From JAQXDR01 sp038138625 (lineage in GTDB: Bacteria > Pseudomonadota > Alphaproteobacteria > Rhodobacterales > Rhodobacteraceae): DNA of 64,000 nucleotides. Location of the stretch: the NCBI GenBank assembly GCA_038138625.1, contig JAYQEA010000003.1:15194-79193 (forward strand). Direction: 5' to 3'. Both the position numbers and the translations under genes were made by a program. Shown piece by piece: positions 1 through 9,353 of this stretch. How positions within the stretch are numbered: position 1 is the first letter of the stretch; every line of letters starts with the position of its first letter. The notes under the pieces are model-generated. The model was not told where the DNA came from, ran no database searches, and saw nothing but the letters and a program-made list of their open reading frames with translations.

Positions 1-97
1 ATGGATGCATAAATAGGCCTAGCAAGATAAGTCCAAAGACACCGTTACTGTCTGTAATGGCGAGACTTCGATTTTACACAATGAGATTTGACATAGA

Positions 98-823
98 ATG
101 CCAAAATCGCCTCAACCTGCCTTTAGCACTGCACGCTTGGTCCGCATTATCCCTATCGCGTTCATTGTTTGTGCAGCTTTGATCGGGTTCTTTTCTTTCG
201 GAGATCGGTTAAGCTTTGCGGCCCTTCAGGACAACCGCGAAATACTGGTTGCCTTCAGGGACAAAAACTACCTGGCATCCGTGATGGCATTCATCGGTAT
301 ATATATTGTCATCGTGGCGTTTTCTCTGCCGGGGGCGTCCGTTGCGACACTGACAGGCGGCTTCTTGTTTGCAACCTTTCCCGGTGTCCTGTTCAACGTG
401 ACTGCGGCCACTTGCGGTGCGATGGTTATTTTTCTGGCAGCGCGTTGGGGATTAGGGGATCTCTTGGCATCAAGGATGGACCAAGCCTCTGGGCCGGTGA
501 AAAAACTTAAGGCGGGGATCGACAGCAATCAGTGGTCAACCTTGTTTCTCATGCGTCTGGTTCCGGCAATTCCCTTTTTCGTTGCCAATCTGGCACCGGC
601 ATTCTTCGGAGTGTCGTTGTTTCGATTTGCAGTGTCGACCTTTGTTGGCATTATTCCCGGAACACTGGTTTTTACCGCGGTCGGTGCGGGGCTGGGGGAC
701 GTTTTTGAGCGTGGAACGCGGCCAAATCTCTCCGTCATAGTCGAGCCGCAGATCTTACTGCCTATCTTGGGCCTATGCGCTTTGGCCGCACTGCCAATCA
801 TTATCAAAATTTTTCGAAAATAA
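98..823 (+). CDS. TVP38/TMEM64 (VTT-domain) family membrane protein
   Basis: A 241-residue inner-membrane protein of the DedA/TVP38/TMEM64 (SNARE-associated, VTT) superfamily, whose members are linked to membrane homeostasis and lipid or proton-coupled transport. The exact substrate is not known. Hydrophobic segments lie near residues 14-33, 60-80, 84-113, 155-170, 175-198 and 215-238. The family signature is visible as a Gly-rich run around 87-120 and a second block around 152-200 (LMRLVPAIPF, then FVGIIPGTLVFTAVGAGLG). The start ATG follows an AT-rich leader without a strong ribosome binding site. A hairpin with a T-rich tail follows the stop, so it is probably transcribed alone. In related genomes such genes often sit beside the flavoprotein type found here at 2618 (recollection, not shown by this window). 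Confidence 0.9.
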   Translation: MPKSPQPAFSTARLVRIIPIAFIVCAALIGFFSFGDRLSFAALQDNREILVAFRDKNYLASVMAFIGIYIVIVAFSLPGASVATLTGGFLFATFPGVLFNVTAATCGAMVIFLAARWGLGDLLASRMDQASGPVKKLKAGIDSNQWSTLFLMRLVPAIPFFVANLAPAFFGVSLFRFAVSTFVGIIPGTLVFTAVGAGLGDVFERGTRPNLSVIVEPQILLPILGLCALAALPIIIKIFRK

Positions 824-828
824 GTTGG

Positions 829-854
829 TCACGGCCTTTCGTGATTTTGGTTTT
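829..854 (+). terminator. Weak rho-independent terminator after the TVP38 gene
   Basis: TCACG and CGTGA form a 5-bp stem around a 6-base loop and are followed directly by TTTTGGTTTT. It starts 5 bases after the stop codon of the TVP38 gene. The stem is short, so efficiency is uncertain. Confidence 0.45.
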
Positions 855-2617
855 CGATGGTTCGTTAGAACTGCCATGCGTTCGGAAAGACGAACGAGGC
901 GTGTCGCTTGGATCAGCTGAAGTATCGGGTTTTATGCTTGCCAGATCCACCGTGTGAGTGTGCGATGCCTTGTAGGTATCAGCAGTGGACATGGGCTCTG
1001 GATGATGCCAGCGGATTTATCATAGTGCCTCGCTGGAGGGTTTCTGACAGTGATTCCTGTGTCGGGACTGGCCTGATCTTGCCGTCATAGGATGAAAAGA
1101 CGGGTATTCGGTTGGGTCCCAATACCAGCCTTAAATATTTCTGAATGACTGCAGCGGATCATTGAGGTCTGACAGTAATCACGAACTTTAGTGATTTTGG
1201 CAGTGCTGGCCTCGGGTTAGACGTCGTCTCTGGCTCGGGGCCATCTTTTAAATCCAGCGTGCGCACTGGCTGGTTTTTCGACACAGACCTTTACTCAAAA
1301 AATACCTCGGGGACTTTGGCAGTGGCATATCTGACCTTCGCACAGCCTGGATCATGGTCGGTCTGCTTTGCTCCCGAAATGGTGTGTTGGGCAGAGGGGT
1401 GCGTGCTTCTTCGCCCGCAACAACGGCTCGGCCCAAGTGTTGACAGATACTATGCGACACCAAAGCCGGAGAAAGCCGATTGGACCGCGCGCATTTGCGG
1501 TTGGCCAGTTGCAAAGATGCCTATCTGGCTACGATCCGAAACGGCCTCGCAGATCTTGGCACACCGACTTCCACGATCATAACGTGAACGCCTCTGCGGA
1601 AAAGGGGCGTCATGCCATAGCGTCGCCTGAGCAAAAAGCCTGATCCAACTGCTCCATCATGCGCAGGGTTATTAGTTTCGCGACCCATTCGGATGCCTAA
1701 TGACAGCGCCGGATGGTTGTAAATCGTCATCACAAACCTTGGGGTTTCAACGAAAGAGGGATCTGGAATGCCGAAAGCGCCACTTTGTCTCTTCTGCAAT
1801 CATCTTCCCGAAATTTCTGATCAAACGGGATGTCCTGATGTTTAACCCGTCTGCATTTGACCCCCTGATTTAGTTTTGGATTGTAGCCACAGGGAATTTT
1901 GTATTTTGTGTTGTGCCGTTAATGATTTGATCTAACAACGGCGTTGGATCCGCGTTCTGCGGGCTTTTGATACATTCACCTCTCGGGGATTTGATCTGTG
2001 GAACGGGCCAAAAATAAAATCACAGATTGTTTGCGCCTCCGAATTCACTCAAAGGTTGTCGCAAACCTAAGAAAGAGGCATGACCCAAGTGTGGGTGATC
2101 AAAGGCGTTGAATGTGGTAAGGGATTTGGAGCGGGAGACAGGTCTCGGGCGAGAGTGTTGCCTAGCGCCTTGCGGCCCATCGAAGGCGCGGTTTGCGCCC
2201 ATGACCTTTTGCAAGAGCTTGGTTTGGCGGTTCACACCTCTTGTGAAGATCTCCTTTTTGGGCGAGAGGGATCAGGCCCTTCGCGTGATGGACATATTGG
2301 CCGAGCCAGGCAAGACCATCGGAATTGCGTGCGCAGAACCTCGCCGCCACACCGCCATCCGCTCGGTCAAAAGGATCGTTACTGCGCCGGACGTCCGCAG
2401 CGCAGGTATCGCGGCCCCTGTGGGTCCTGCGTCCAGGGTCCGCCCGTCCTGCGGTGCCGACCCACGCGGCAAGATCACCAAGCACGTCGCCACCGTGCGC
2501 ATCCTGTTGATGGCCCTCTGTGGCGGGGACCAAAATGGCTGGATCTTTGAAGATTTTATCACATTTAAAAATCAACAAAATTTATGTCCCGCTGGACAGA
2601 CATCGTAGGAGCGGACC
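855..2617. other. 1.8 kb with no convincing gene, possibly decayed sequence
   Basis: Both strands carry several open frames of 60-166 codons (around 1248-1800 and 2020-2608), but none gives a protein I recognise, none has a good ribosome binding site, and frames overlap on both strands as expected of high-GC non-coding DNA. The stretch 2100-2540 is GC-rich while 1800-2050 and 2540-2600 are AT-rich, which suggests a patchwork. No terminal inverted repeats or transposase motifs were identified. It may be the remains of inactivated genes or a degraded mobile element, but that is only inference. The last 60 bases should hold the promoter of the flavoprotein gene at 2618. Confidence 0.4.
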
Positions 2618-4039
2618 ATGGCCGAACAAATTAAAACAGACCTTTTGGTGATCGGAGCAGGATCAGGTGGCTTGTCTGTCGCGGCGGGGGCCTCACAAAT
2701 GGGAGCTGATGTTACCTTGCTTGAGGCACATCTGATGGGGGGGGATTGTCTCAATTATGGGTGTGTGCCGTCAAAAGCGCTGATTGCCAGTGGCAAACTA
2801 GCATATGAGATGTCAGCAGCAGCACCCTTTGGTATCACACCGGTCGAGGCTCAGGTCGATTACGCAGCAGCCAAGGATCATGTAGCCCAAGTGATTGAAA
2901 CCATTGCTCCTGTAGACAGTCAGGAGCGGTTCGAGGCTTTGGGCGTTCGCGTAATTCGTGAGAGGGGACGGTTTTTGTCCCCGCGTGAAGTGCAGGCGGG
3001 CCCGTATGTGATCCGCGCAAGGCGGGTGGTGATTGCAACGGGATCATCGCCGCTAATACCACCGATTCCAGGTTTGGATAGTGTTCCCTATCTGACCAAC
3101 GAAACCTTATGGGCACTGCGCAAAGCTCCGGAGCATCTTTTGATTATCGGGGGTGGGCCGATCGGGATGGAAATGGCACAGGCCCATCGCCGGCTGGGTG
3201 CACAGGTTACTGTCATTGAAGGTGCCAAGGCTTTGGGTCGTGATGATCCCGAGATGGCAGCTGTGGTGCTTGAGCAGATGCGAGCCGAAGGTATTGCCAT
3301 TGAAGAAGACGCCTTGGTCGAGTCAGTGAGTGAAATCGATGGTCGTGTAACCCTTGTTGTTCAGGATGGACGAGAGTTTCACGGCAGCCATGTGTTGGTC
3401 GCTGTAGGACGCAGGGCCAATACCGGCGATTTGGGGCTGGACGCAGCAGGTATCGAGACCACCCGGTCGGGGATCAAAGTAGATGCAGCCTTACGCACCA
3501 CGAACCGCAGAGTTTATGCTATTGGTGATGTCGCAGGTGGGATGCAATTCACGCATGTGGCGGGCTATCATGCCGGGGTCATTATCAGATCAGCCTTGTT
3601 TGGTCTGCCGTCAAAAGCCAGAACTGCACATATCCCACGGGCGACCTATACCCAACCCGAACTCGCTCAGGTCGGATTGACCGAGGCAGACGCCCGAAAG
3701 ACCTACGGTGATAAACTTGAGACTGCGACCTTCGATATCGAACACAACGACCGGGCCATCGCTGAACGCAAGACCACAGGCAAAATCAAAGTGATGGTTG
3801 TGAGCGGCCGGCCGGTCGGTGTCTCGATCGTCGGTGCGCAAGCAGGTGAGTTATCGTCGCTTTGGTCGCTTGTTTTGGTGAATAAACTGAAAATGTCACA
3901 AATTTCTGCCATGGTTGCGCCGTATCCGACCATTGCAGAGGTTAACAAACGCGTTGTGGGCGCGTATTTTACCCCCAGATTGTTTGAAAACGAAACCGTG
4001 AAGCGCGTGGTGCGCTTTGTGCAACGCTGGTTGCCCTAG
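2618..4039 (+). CDS. MerA/Lpd-like FAD-dependent pyridine nucleotide-disulfide oxidoreductase
   Basis: A 473-residue class I flavoprotein disulfide reductase. The FAD-binding GAGSGG is at residues 13-18, the redox-active pair is C44 and C49 in GGDCLNYGCVPSK, the NAD(P)-binding IIGGGPIGME is near residue 175, and the second FAD motif (YAIGDVAGG) is near 300. The C-terminal dimer interface reads APYPTIAE where dihydrolipoamide dehydrogenase has HAHPTLSE, so the catalytic His is a Tyr. The MerA N-terminal metal-binding domain and C-terminal Cys pair are both absent. It is therefore neither a true Lpd nor a complete mercuric reductase; the substrate is unknown. Ribosome binding site TAGGAG lies 6-7 bases before the ATG. 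The histidine kinase gene follows after 33 bases and is probably co-transcribed. Confidence 0.9.
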   Translation: MAEQIKTDLLVIGAGSGGLSVAAGASQMGADVTLLEAHLMGGDCLNYGCVPSKALIASGKLAYEMSAAAPFGITPVEAQVDYAAAKDHVAQVIETIAPVDSQERFEALGVRVIRERGRFLSPREVQAGPYVIRARRVVIATGSSPLIPPIPGLDSVPYLTNETLWALRKAPEHLLIIGGGPIGMEMAQAHRRLGAQVTVIEGAKALGRDDPEMAAVVLEQMRAEGIAIEEDALVESVSEIDGRVTLVVQDGREFHGSHVLVAVGRRANTGDLGLDAAGIETTRSGIKVDAALRTTNRRVYAIGDVAGGMQFTHVAGYHAGVIIRSALFGLPSKARTAHIPRATYTQPELAQVGLTEADARKTYGDKLETATFDIEHNDRAIAERKTTGKIKVMVVSGRPVGVSIVGAQAGELSSLWSLVLVNKLKMSQISAMVAPYPTIAEVNKRVVGAYFTPRLFENETVKRVVRFVQRWLP

Positions 4040-4072
4040 GGGCGCCAAAACAGGGAGTGTAAAAGGCCGGAT

Positions 4073-5458
4073 ATGCTACGCTCTTTGACCGGTCGCCTCC
4101 TTTTGCTGACAACGCTGTTTGTAATGTTGGCGCAGATTGTTATTTTCCTTCCGTCGGTCGCATATTTTCGGACCGACTACCTGCAAGAACGTCTGGAACG
4201 ATCACAGATCGCCTCGCTCGCGCTTTCTGCAGACGATATGATCAGTTTCGAATTGGAAGAAGAGCTGCTGCGCAATGCCGGTGTGTACAACGTGGTCTTG
4301 CGCACGGATCAGGGTCGTCAGCTTGTTTTGTCAGGTCCACTGCCCGGACCTTTGACAAACACGTATGATTTGCGCGACGATTCACCTTTTTTGTTGATGC
4401 GTCATGCCTTGCTGCGCTTTGCCGACCGCGAACCGCAGGTGATCCGAGTGATCGGTGTGCCGGTGTTATCCGAAAATCAGGTGATTGAGGTTACGCTTGA
4501 TGCGGCACCTTTGCGCGCTGCAATGGTCAATTACGGCCTTCAGGTTCTTGTGGTTGCGACGGTTATATCTTTGGTGACTGGGACATTGTTGTTCTTTACG
4601 GCACGTTTGCTGTTGGTGCGTCCGATCCGGGGCGTGGTTGATCACATGCAATCTTATGCCAAAAACCCCGAGGATGCGCGCCGTATTATAACTCCGGGTG
4701 CGAATATGACTGAAATGCGCGAAGCAGAAGAGGCTTTGCTGTATCTGCAAACCGAACTGACCCAATCGTTGCGCCAACGCGAACGTCTGGCGCAATTGGG
4801 GGCAGCTGTGGCGCGGGTAAATCATGACTTGCGCAATATACTGGCGTCGGCGCAGCTGTTTACAGATCGTATTGAGGAATCCGAGGACCCCTCCGTACGG
4901 CGTTTGGCGCCCAAGCTTATGCGGTCAATTTCGCGGGCAGTGTCGCTTTGTGAAAGCACTCTGGCCTTTGGCAAGTCTGAAGAACATCCCCCGAATTTGC
5001 AGCAATTTCCTTTGATAGACGTAGTTGATGATGTGTTCGTCGGCGAGCGTCTGGCGATCGAAGACGCCGGTCAGGGTGTTGATGTCGTCTTCGAAGAAGA
5101 CGTATCGCGCGATCTGGTCATCACCGCAGATCCAGATCAGTTATTCCGATCTATCCAAAACATAGTTCGCAATGCCCGGCAGGCCATTGTCGCCACGGGA
5201 GAGCCCGGCAAGATTCGTTTGATCGGGTTTGACCTGTCGACGGAGTGGGTGATCGAGATTGCCGATAATGGTCCGGGGCTTCCGCCTCGCGCGCAAGAAA
5301 ATCTCTTCAAGGCATTTCAGGGCAATGTCCGCAAAGGGGGCACTGGGTTGGGGCTCGCCATCGTGGCCGAGTTGATGCGTGGCCATGGTGGAAAGGCCGA
5401 ATTGGCAAAGACCGGAGAGGACGGTACCACTTTTCGGATCACTTTACCAAAAAGCTAA
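4073..5458 (+). CDS. Membrane-bound sensor histidine kinase (orphan)
   Basis: A 461-residue sensor kinase. It has a transmembrane segment near residues 8-30, an extracytoplasmic sensing region to about 150, a second segment at about 153-178, a HAMP-like linker starting with RPIRGVVDHM, and a coiled-coil-like stretch at 215-240. H251 in RVNHDLRN is the predicted phosphorylation site. The ATPase part shows the N box (NIVRNARQAI), the G1 box (EIADNGPGL) and the G2 box (KGGTGLGLAI). No response regulator gene is adjacent, so its partner must be elsewhere. Its closeness to the flavoprotein gene (33 bases, same strand) suggests a shared transcript and perhaps a redox-related stimulus, which is inference. 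Confidence 0.92.
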   Translation: MLRSLTGRLLLLTTLFVMLAQIVIFLPSVAYFRTDYLQERLERSQIASLALSADDMISFELEEELLRNAGVYNVVLRTDQGRQLVLSGPLPGPLTNTYDLRDDSPFLLMRHALLRFADREPQVIRVIGVPVLSENQVIEVTLDAAPLRAAMVNYGLQVLVVATVISLVTGTLLFFTARLLLVRPIRGVVDHMQSYAKNPEDARRIITPGANMTEMREAEEALLYLQTELTQSLRQRERLAQLGAAVARVNHDLRNILASAQLFTDRIEESEDPSVRRLAPKLMRSISRAVSLCESTLAFGKSEEHPPNLQQFPLIDVVDDVFVGERLAIEDAGQGVDVVFEEDVSRDLVITADPDQLFRSIQNIVRNARQAIVATGEPGKIRLIGFDLSTEWVIEIADNGPGLPPRAQENLFKAFQGNVRKGGTGLGLAIVAELMRGHGGKAELAKTGEDGTTFRITLPKS

Positions 5459-6061
5459 TGTCCGTTTGCTGATTGTTAGCGCCACGCGCTTTCGTCATGT
5501 TGGTCGAACTGTCAAAAAATCTTCAAACAGCGTGTATTTGAATAGTCCGCTGCACAAAGTGTTTTTCGGTATCAGTGGATTGCCCCAGGCAGATCTGAAA
5601 ACGCTTGGGATTTCTCGATCTCGTACTTGAACATCCACCTTGGACCCTTGGTGTTCGGAAAACCTCTAAAACCTAGCCGCACTTGTGGTACGCGCTATCC
5701 GAGGTATTTGACTTCGTTGGCACGCCAAAGCCCAAGCTGCGCAATCCTTTCGACATTGCTAAGGTGTGGGTCACCCATGCCGCTAATATTACAGTCGACC
5801 GATCTGATGAAGCGGGCGCAGCCTCCGAATGGTAAGACACATTCGGTCTGGCCAAATGGCTGACACTCAGGCCTTTTACGCGGGCCCGATAAGACAAGAG
5901 TGCGCACTGGTTGGCAGATCGGGTCGACCTACACTGTTTTATCGTCTTGAGGCGAGATCATCGCCAGAACACCCACGTTCCACGTTCACTCAGGCAGAGA
6001 CAACTCTACCTCAGATACCGGGAGCCCTCTGCGGATCTTCAGGCTAAAGACAAGCCGCGTT
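5459..6061. other. 600-bp convergent intergenic region, nothing recognised
   Basis: Lies between the stop codons of the kinase (plus strand) and the PcaD-like gene (minus strand). Open frames of up to 90 codons exist on both strands but match no family I know and have no clear ribosome binding sites. GCTAA and TTAGC flank 17 bases just after the kinase stop, but there is no T-run, so I do not call a terminator. It may contain decayed coding sequence. Confidence 0.4.
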
Positions 6062-6853
6062 TTAGCCTTGTATTCCTTGTGCATGTAAAAACTCTGTCAG
6101 GATATGTGCATATGTCTCGGGTGTTTCGACACAGGGCAGGTGACCAGCGCCCCGGATCAAACGCAGGTCCGAGCCGGGGATAAGGGCCAAAGTTTCTCGT
6201 ACGAGATCGGGTGGTGTGGCGCCGTCTTCGGTTCCTGCAATGCCAAGCGCGGGAAGGCGTAGACCGGAGGTGGCCTCTTTCAGATCTGTGCGCTGTATCG
6301 CTGCCGAGCATGCAGCATAGCCGCCTGACCGCTGCCCGACCAGCATATTGCGCCACAAATGCATGTCGGCTGTCTTGCGGAACTTGTCCGAGAACCATCG
6401 CGCCATGGTTGCGTCGGCCAAAGCTTCGATCCCATGCGCGTTGACCATGTCGATACGGTCCTGCCATATCTGCTGGGTGGCAATCTTGGCCCCGGTGTTT
6501 GAAAGAACCAATCCCCTGACCAGATCCATACGCATCACAGCAAGAGCTTGCCCAATCATGCCACCGATGGACAGGCCTACAAAGATGGCATCCTTCAATC
6601 CAAGATGATCCATCAGGGCCGCTATATCCTCTGCAAGGGTCGACATTTGCCATTGCCCGGCCGGACAATCTGATAGCCCGTGCCCGCGTTTGTCATAGCG
6701 AAGATAGCAGGCCTCTTTCGGCAACAGAGGCATAATGGCATCCCATAACCTCAGATCCGTCCCCAAAGAGTTTGCAAATACGACCGCCGGCGCGTCTCTG
6801 TCGCCGTCCAGTTGATAGTGGAGATGAAGTCCGTTGACATAGGCGATTGGCAT
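6062..6853 (-). CDS. pcaD: Alpha/beta hydrolase, 3-oxoadipate enol-lactonase-like
   Basis: A 263-residue alpha/beta hydrolase resembling PcaD, which hydrolyses 3-oxoadipate enol-lactone to 3-oxoadipate in the beta-ketoadipate pathway. The oxyanion region is FANSLGTDLRLWD (residues 26-38), the nucleophile elbow GLSIGG is at 93-98 (Ser95), the acid is probably the Asp in GTEDGATPP, and the catalytic His is in GAGHLPCVE near the C terminus. RYDKRGHGLS at 52-61 is typical of the family. No other pca genes are in the window, so the enol-lactonase name is from family resemblance only; a general esterase or lactonase is possible. It is the last gene of a four-gene minus-strand operon, 2 bases after the dehydratase stop. 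Confidence 0.8.
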   Translation of the reverse strand: MPIAYVNGLHLHYQLDGDRDAPAVVFANSLGTDLRLWDAIMPLLPKEACYLRYDKRGHGLSDCPAGQWQMSTLAEDIAALMDHLGLKDAIFVGLSIGGMIGQALAVMRMDLVRGLVLSNTGAKIATQQIWQDRIDMVNAHGIEALADATMARWFSDKFRKTADMHLWRNMLVGQRSGGYAACSAAIQRTDLKEATSGLRLPALGIAGTEDGATPPDLVRETLALIPGSDLRLIRGAGHLPCVETPETYAHILTEFLHAQGIQG

Positions 6854-6855
6854 GC

Positions 6856-7833
6856 TCAGTCCTCAAGCAATGACAGGGCGTTGGCGAAGATGTTTGGGTC
6901 CACATTTCCACCCGAGATTGTGCAAATGACGGCGTCCCCTGTGATCTGATCGGCTTTGAAGAGCGCTGCGGCAAGGGCCACAGCACCACCGGGTTCTGCC
7001 ACGACTTTTAACCTCAAAAACGCCAGCGCCATGGCGCGTAACGCCTGTTCATCACTGACAACCAACCCCGGACCGCATAGTCGGGCCATGACAGGAAAGG
7101 TGATATCCCCGGGAGAGGGCGTTAAAATCGCATCACACAGGCCGACGGCCTGTCCGGTGTTGTGCTGAATTTCCCCCGTGGCCAGCGACCGTGTGGTGTC
7201 ATCAAATTTTTCCGGTTCGCAAGGGCGCACGCGCAGGCCGGGTGCCTCGGCCTCCAATGCAAGGGCGATGCCTGAGGTCAGCCCGCCACCGCCACAACAG
7301 ACCAAAACATCCGCCGAAGTGACGCCCAGTTCAGCTGCCTGGGTGGCAATTTCAAGACCGGTTGTGCCCTGACCGGCAATCACCTGCGGTTCGTCATAGG
7401 GGCGGATCAAGGTCAGGCCACGGTCTGCTGCAAGGCGCTCTCCGATATCTTCGCGACTTTCTCCGCCCGCGCGATCATATAGGACGACCTCTGCCCCAAG
7501 GGCGCGGGTGTTGGCGATTTTCAGTGCAGGTGCATCCGCCGGCATAATGATCACTGCCGGAATATCATGCTGACGGGCGGCCAACGCAACGCCTTGTGCG
7601 TGGTTGCCGCTGGAAAATGCCAAAACGCCTCTGCTGCGCATATCTGCATCCAATGCAGACACAGCCGACCACGCCCCTCTGAATTTGAAGCTTCCGGTGT
7701 GTTGCAGACATTCGGGTTTAATCAAAACCCGACGGCCTGCAATTTTATCCAGAAACGGCGATGTCAGCATCGGTGTGCGTCTGGCATGTCCCTCTAGCCG
7801 GGAAGCGGCGTCTTTGATCATGGTGATATTCAT
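6856..7833 (-). CDS. PLP-dependent threonine/serine dehydratase family protein
   Basis: A 325-residue fold-type II PLP enzyme of the threonine/serine dehydratase family (catabolic threonine ammonia-lyase, serine racemase, 3-hydroxyaspartate dehydratase and EutB belong here). The PLP lysine is K50 in SFKFRGA, the substrate loop SSGNHAQG is at about 74-81, and the phosphate-binding loop CGGGGLTSG is near 174-182. It has no C-terminal ACT-like regulatory domain, so it is unlikely to be biosynthetic IlvA. It is third in the HAD/hydrolase/dehydratase/PcaD operon, with 3 bases to the upstream gene and 2 to the downstream one. The natural substrate cannot be decided from sequence. It would release a 2-oxo acid and ammonia. 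Confidence 0.88.
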   Translation of the reverse strand: MNITMIKDAASRLEGHARRTPMLTSPFLDKIAGRRVLIKPECLQHTGSFKFRGAWSAVSALDADMRSRGVLAFSSGNHAQGVALAARQHDIPAVIIMPADAPALKIANTRALGAEVVLYDRAGGESREDIGERLAADRGLTLIRPYDEPQVIAGQGTTGLEIATQAAELGVTSADVLVCCGGGGLTSGIALALEAEAPGLRVRPCEPEKFDDTTRSLATGEIQHNTGQAVGLCDAILTPSPGDITFPVMARLCGPGLVVSDEQALRAMALAFLRLKVVAEPGGAVALAAALFKADQITGDAVICTISGGNVDPNIFANALSLLED

Positions 7834-7836
7834 GGC

Positions 7837-8670
7837 TCAGGCCTGTGCTTTTAAAAGGTTTATCCACTGGCGTAGTGGTGCGAGGGCGTCGGCCTCATCC
7901 AAAAAGGGGACATGCCCACGATCCGCCACCTCGCCTGCAATCATATTGGGTGCGCGCCTTTGCATCTTGGCGAAGCAAGCGGGACTTAGTAGGTCCGAAT
8001 TTTGTCCACGCACCGCACAGGTTGCAGGCAATCTGGCAAATGCATCAAAAAATGGCCACAGATCGGGCAGGGGCAGTGCTCCTGCTGCTTCCACAGCGTC
8101 GCGCAGACGAGGATCATAACTCAGCTGCAGACCCTCGGGGGTTTCGGTGTAGAAATGGGACACTTCTTGCGCCCATCGCGTGGCTGGCACCCCAGCAAAA
8201 CCAGCCATGACGCCCGGGCGTGCGGCGGCGGCCTCGGACAAAGTTTTCCACACTGGCGTTCGGCCCAGATAGTCCATGATGGCGGTCATGCCTGCCCCAT
8301 CCAGTTCTGGCCCGATATCATTCAGGGCGGCGCCAAGCAGGCGCTGGGGCATCATCGCTGCAAGCCCCATAGCGATCAATCCCCCTCTTGAGGTGCCCAG
8401 AATTGCGGCCTTTTCCAACCCCAAGTGATCCAGTAATGCCAGGGCATCCTGACCTTCTTGCGGGATGGTGTAGGTTGCTGGATCTGCCCAGCCTGACTTG
8501 CCCCGGCCTCTGTAATCCAAACAAATCAGCCGGACGTCAGGAAAAAATGGCGCCATATAGGCAAAGTCGCGGTGGTCCCGGGTCAGTCCTGACAGGCAGA
8601 GAACCGGAAGCCCTGCGCCTTTATCGGTGTAATAAAGCTCAATCGCGTCGTTTGTCGTAAATGTGGGCAT
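7837..8670 (-). CDS. Alpha/beta fold hydrolase
   Basis: A 277-residue alpha/beta hydrolase beginning MPTFTTNDAIELYYTDKG. The oxyanion strand is CLSGLTRDHRDF (25-36), and the nucleophile elbow GTSRGG at 92-97 puts Ser94 as nucleophile. A conserved YRGRGKS precedes it at 53-59, and RGHVPFLDE near the C terminus supplies the catalytic His. The open frame extends 59 codons upstream, but that part overlaps the HAD gene and is not family-like. The chosen ATG overlaps the HAD stop by one base (TGATG), which implies translational coupling. Substrate unknown; fused transcription with the dehalogenase and dehydratase suggests a shared catabolic route. Confidence 0.87.
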   Translation of the reverse strand: MPTFTTNDAIELYYTDKGAGLPVLCLSGLTRDHRDFAYMAPFFPDVRLICLDYRGRGKSGWADPATYTIPQEGQDALALLDHLGLEKAAILGTSRGGLIAMGLAAMMPQRLLGAALNDIGPELDGAGMTAIMDYLGRTPVWKTLSEAAAARPGVMAGFAGVPATRWAQEVSHFYTETPEGLQLSYDPRLRDAVEAAGALPLPDLWPFFDAFARLPATCAVRGQNSDLLSPACFAKMQRRAPNMIAGEVADRGHVPFLDEADALAPLRQWINLLKAQA

Positions 8671-9353
8671 CAGGTAACCAAGTCCGGAATGGTGGTGAGG
8701 TCGCTGAGAACATGGGCAGGACGATGCGCGAGGCGATCCATGGGGTCGCCCGCACGGTTGACCCATGCTGTCTTGAACCCATAGCCGGTGGCGGCGGCGG
8801 CATCCCATCCATTTGACGACACAAACAGCACCTCGGATTCGAGACATCCAAGATGTGCGCCAACCAGATCGTATACAATGCTAGCAGGTTTAAAGATGCC
8901 GACGTCCTCGACCGACAAAACAGCGTTTAACGATTCGCCAATGACGGCGCTTTCAACTGCGGCAGAAAGCATCTCTTTGCTACCGTTGGACAGGATGGCA
9001 CATGTTTTGCCCATCGCGCGCAATTTGGCCAACATCATCGGAACCTCTCGATAAGCTTCCAGTTCCCAATAAAGTGCCAGCAAATCCTCGCGCAGGGCCA
9101 GATTGCCATGCAGCCCGTGTTTTTCCAGCGCCCAGTCCAGCCCATCCTGCGTGAGTTGCCAAAAGGGTTCATATTCGCCAGTGACCGCCCGCAGCCAGGA
9201 ATATTGGAGTTGTTTCAGCCGCCAGTCCTCTGCCAGTGCCTGCCAGCAGGCGGCCAGCGCCTTTTGTCCCGGGCGCCCGGCCAGCTTGCGCGCGGCCGAG
9301 CCTACGTCAAACAAGGTGCCGTAGGCATCAAAGATACAGGTTGTGATGGGCAT
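8670..9353 (-). CDS. (S)-2-haloacid dehalogenase type II family HAD hydrolase
   Basis: A 227-residue haloacid dehalogenase superfamily protein. The nucleophile is D9 in CIFDAYGTLFDVG, motif II is ILSNGS, motif III includes the Lys of IFKPAS, and the haloacid-dehalogenase hallmark VSSNGWDAAAATGYG is near the C terminus. These favour L-2-haloacid dehalogenase over a generic phosphatase, giving hydroxy acids from haloacids. Two ATGs compete. AGGAG lies 7 bases before the second, at 9353, but only one base before the first, at 9359, so 9353 is chosen. It is the first gene of the minus-strand operon that runs down to 6062. Confidence 0.88.
   Translation of the reverse strand: MPITTCIFDAYGTLFDVGSAARKLAGRPGQKALAACWQALAEDWRLKQLQYSWLRAVTGEYEPFWQLTQDGLDWALEKHGLHGNLALREDLLALYWELEAYREVPMMLAKLRAMGKTCAILSNGSKEMLSAAVESAVIGESLNAVLSVEDVGIFKPASIVYDLVGAHLGCLESEVLFVSSNGWDAAAATGYGFKTAWVNRAGDPMDRLAHRPAHVLSDLTTIPDLVT

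Noticed and set aside
2080..2608. Overlapping frames of 138-166 codons on both strands before the flavoprotein gene
   Set aside because: None encodes a recognised domain, they overlap each other on opposite strands, and Arg/Pro/His-rich composition is what random high-GC DNA gives.
6039..6668. A 209-codon minus-strand frame overlapping the PcaD-like gene
   Set aside because: Same strand, different frame as a well-supported alpha/beta hydrolase; Cys/Arg/His-rich shadow translation.
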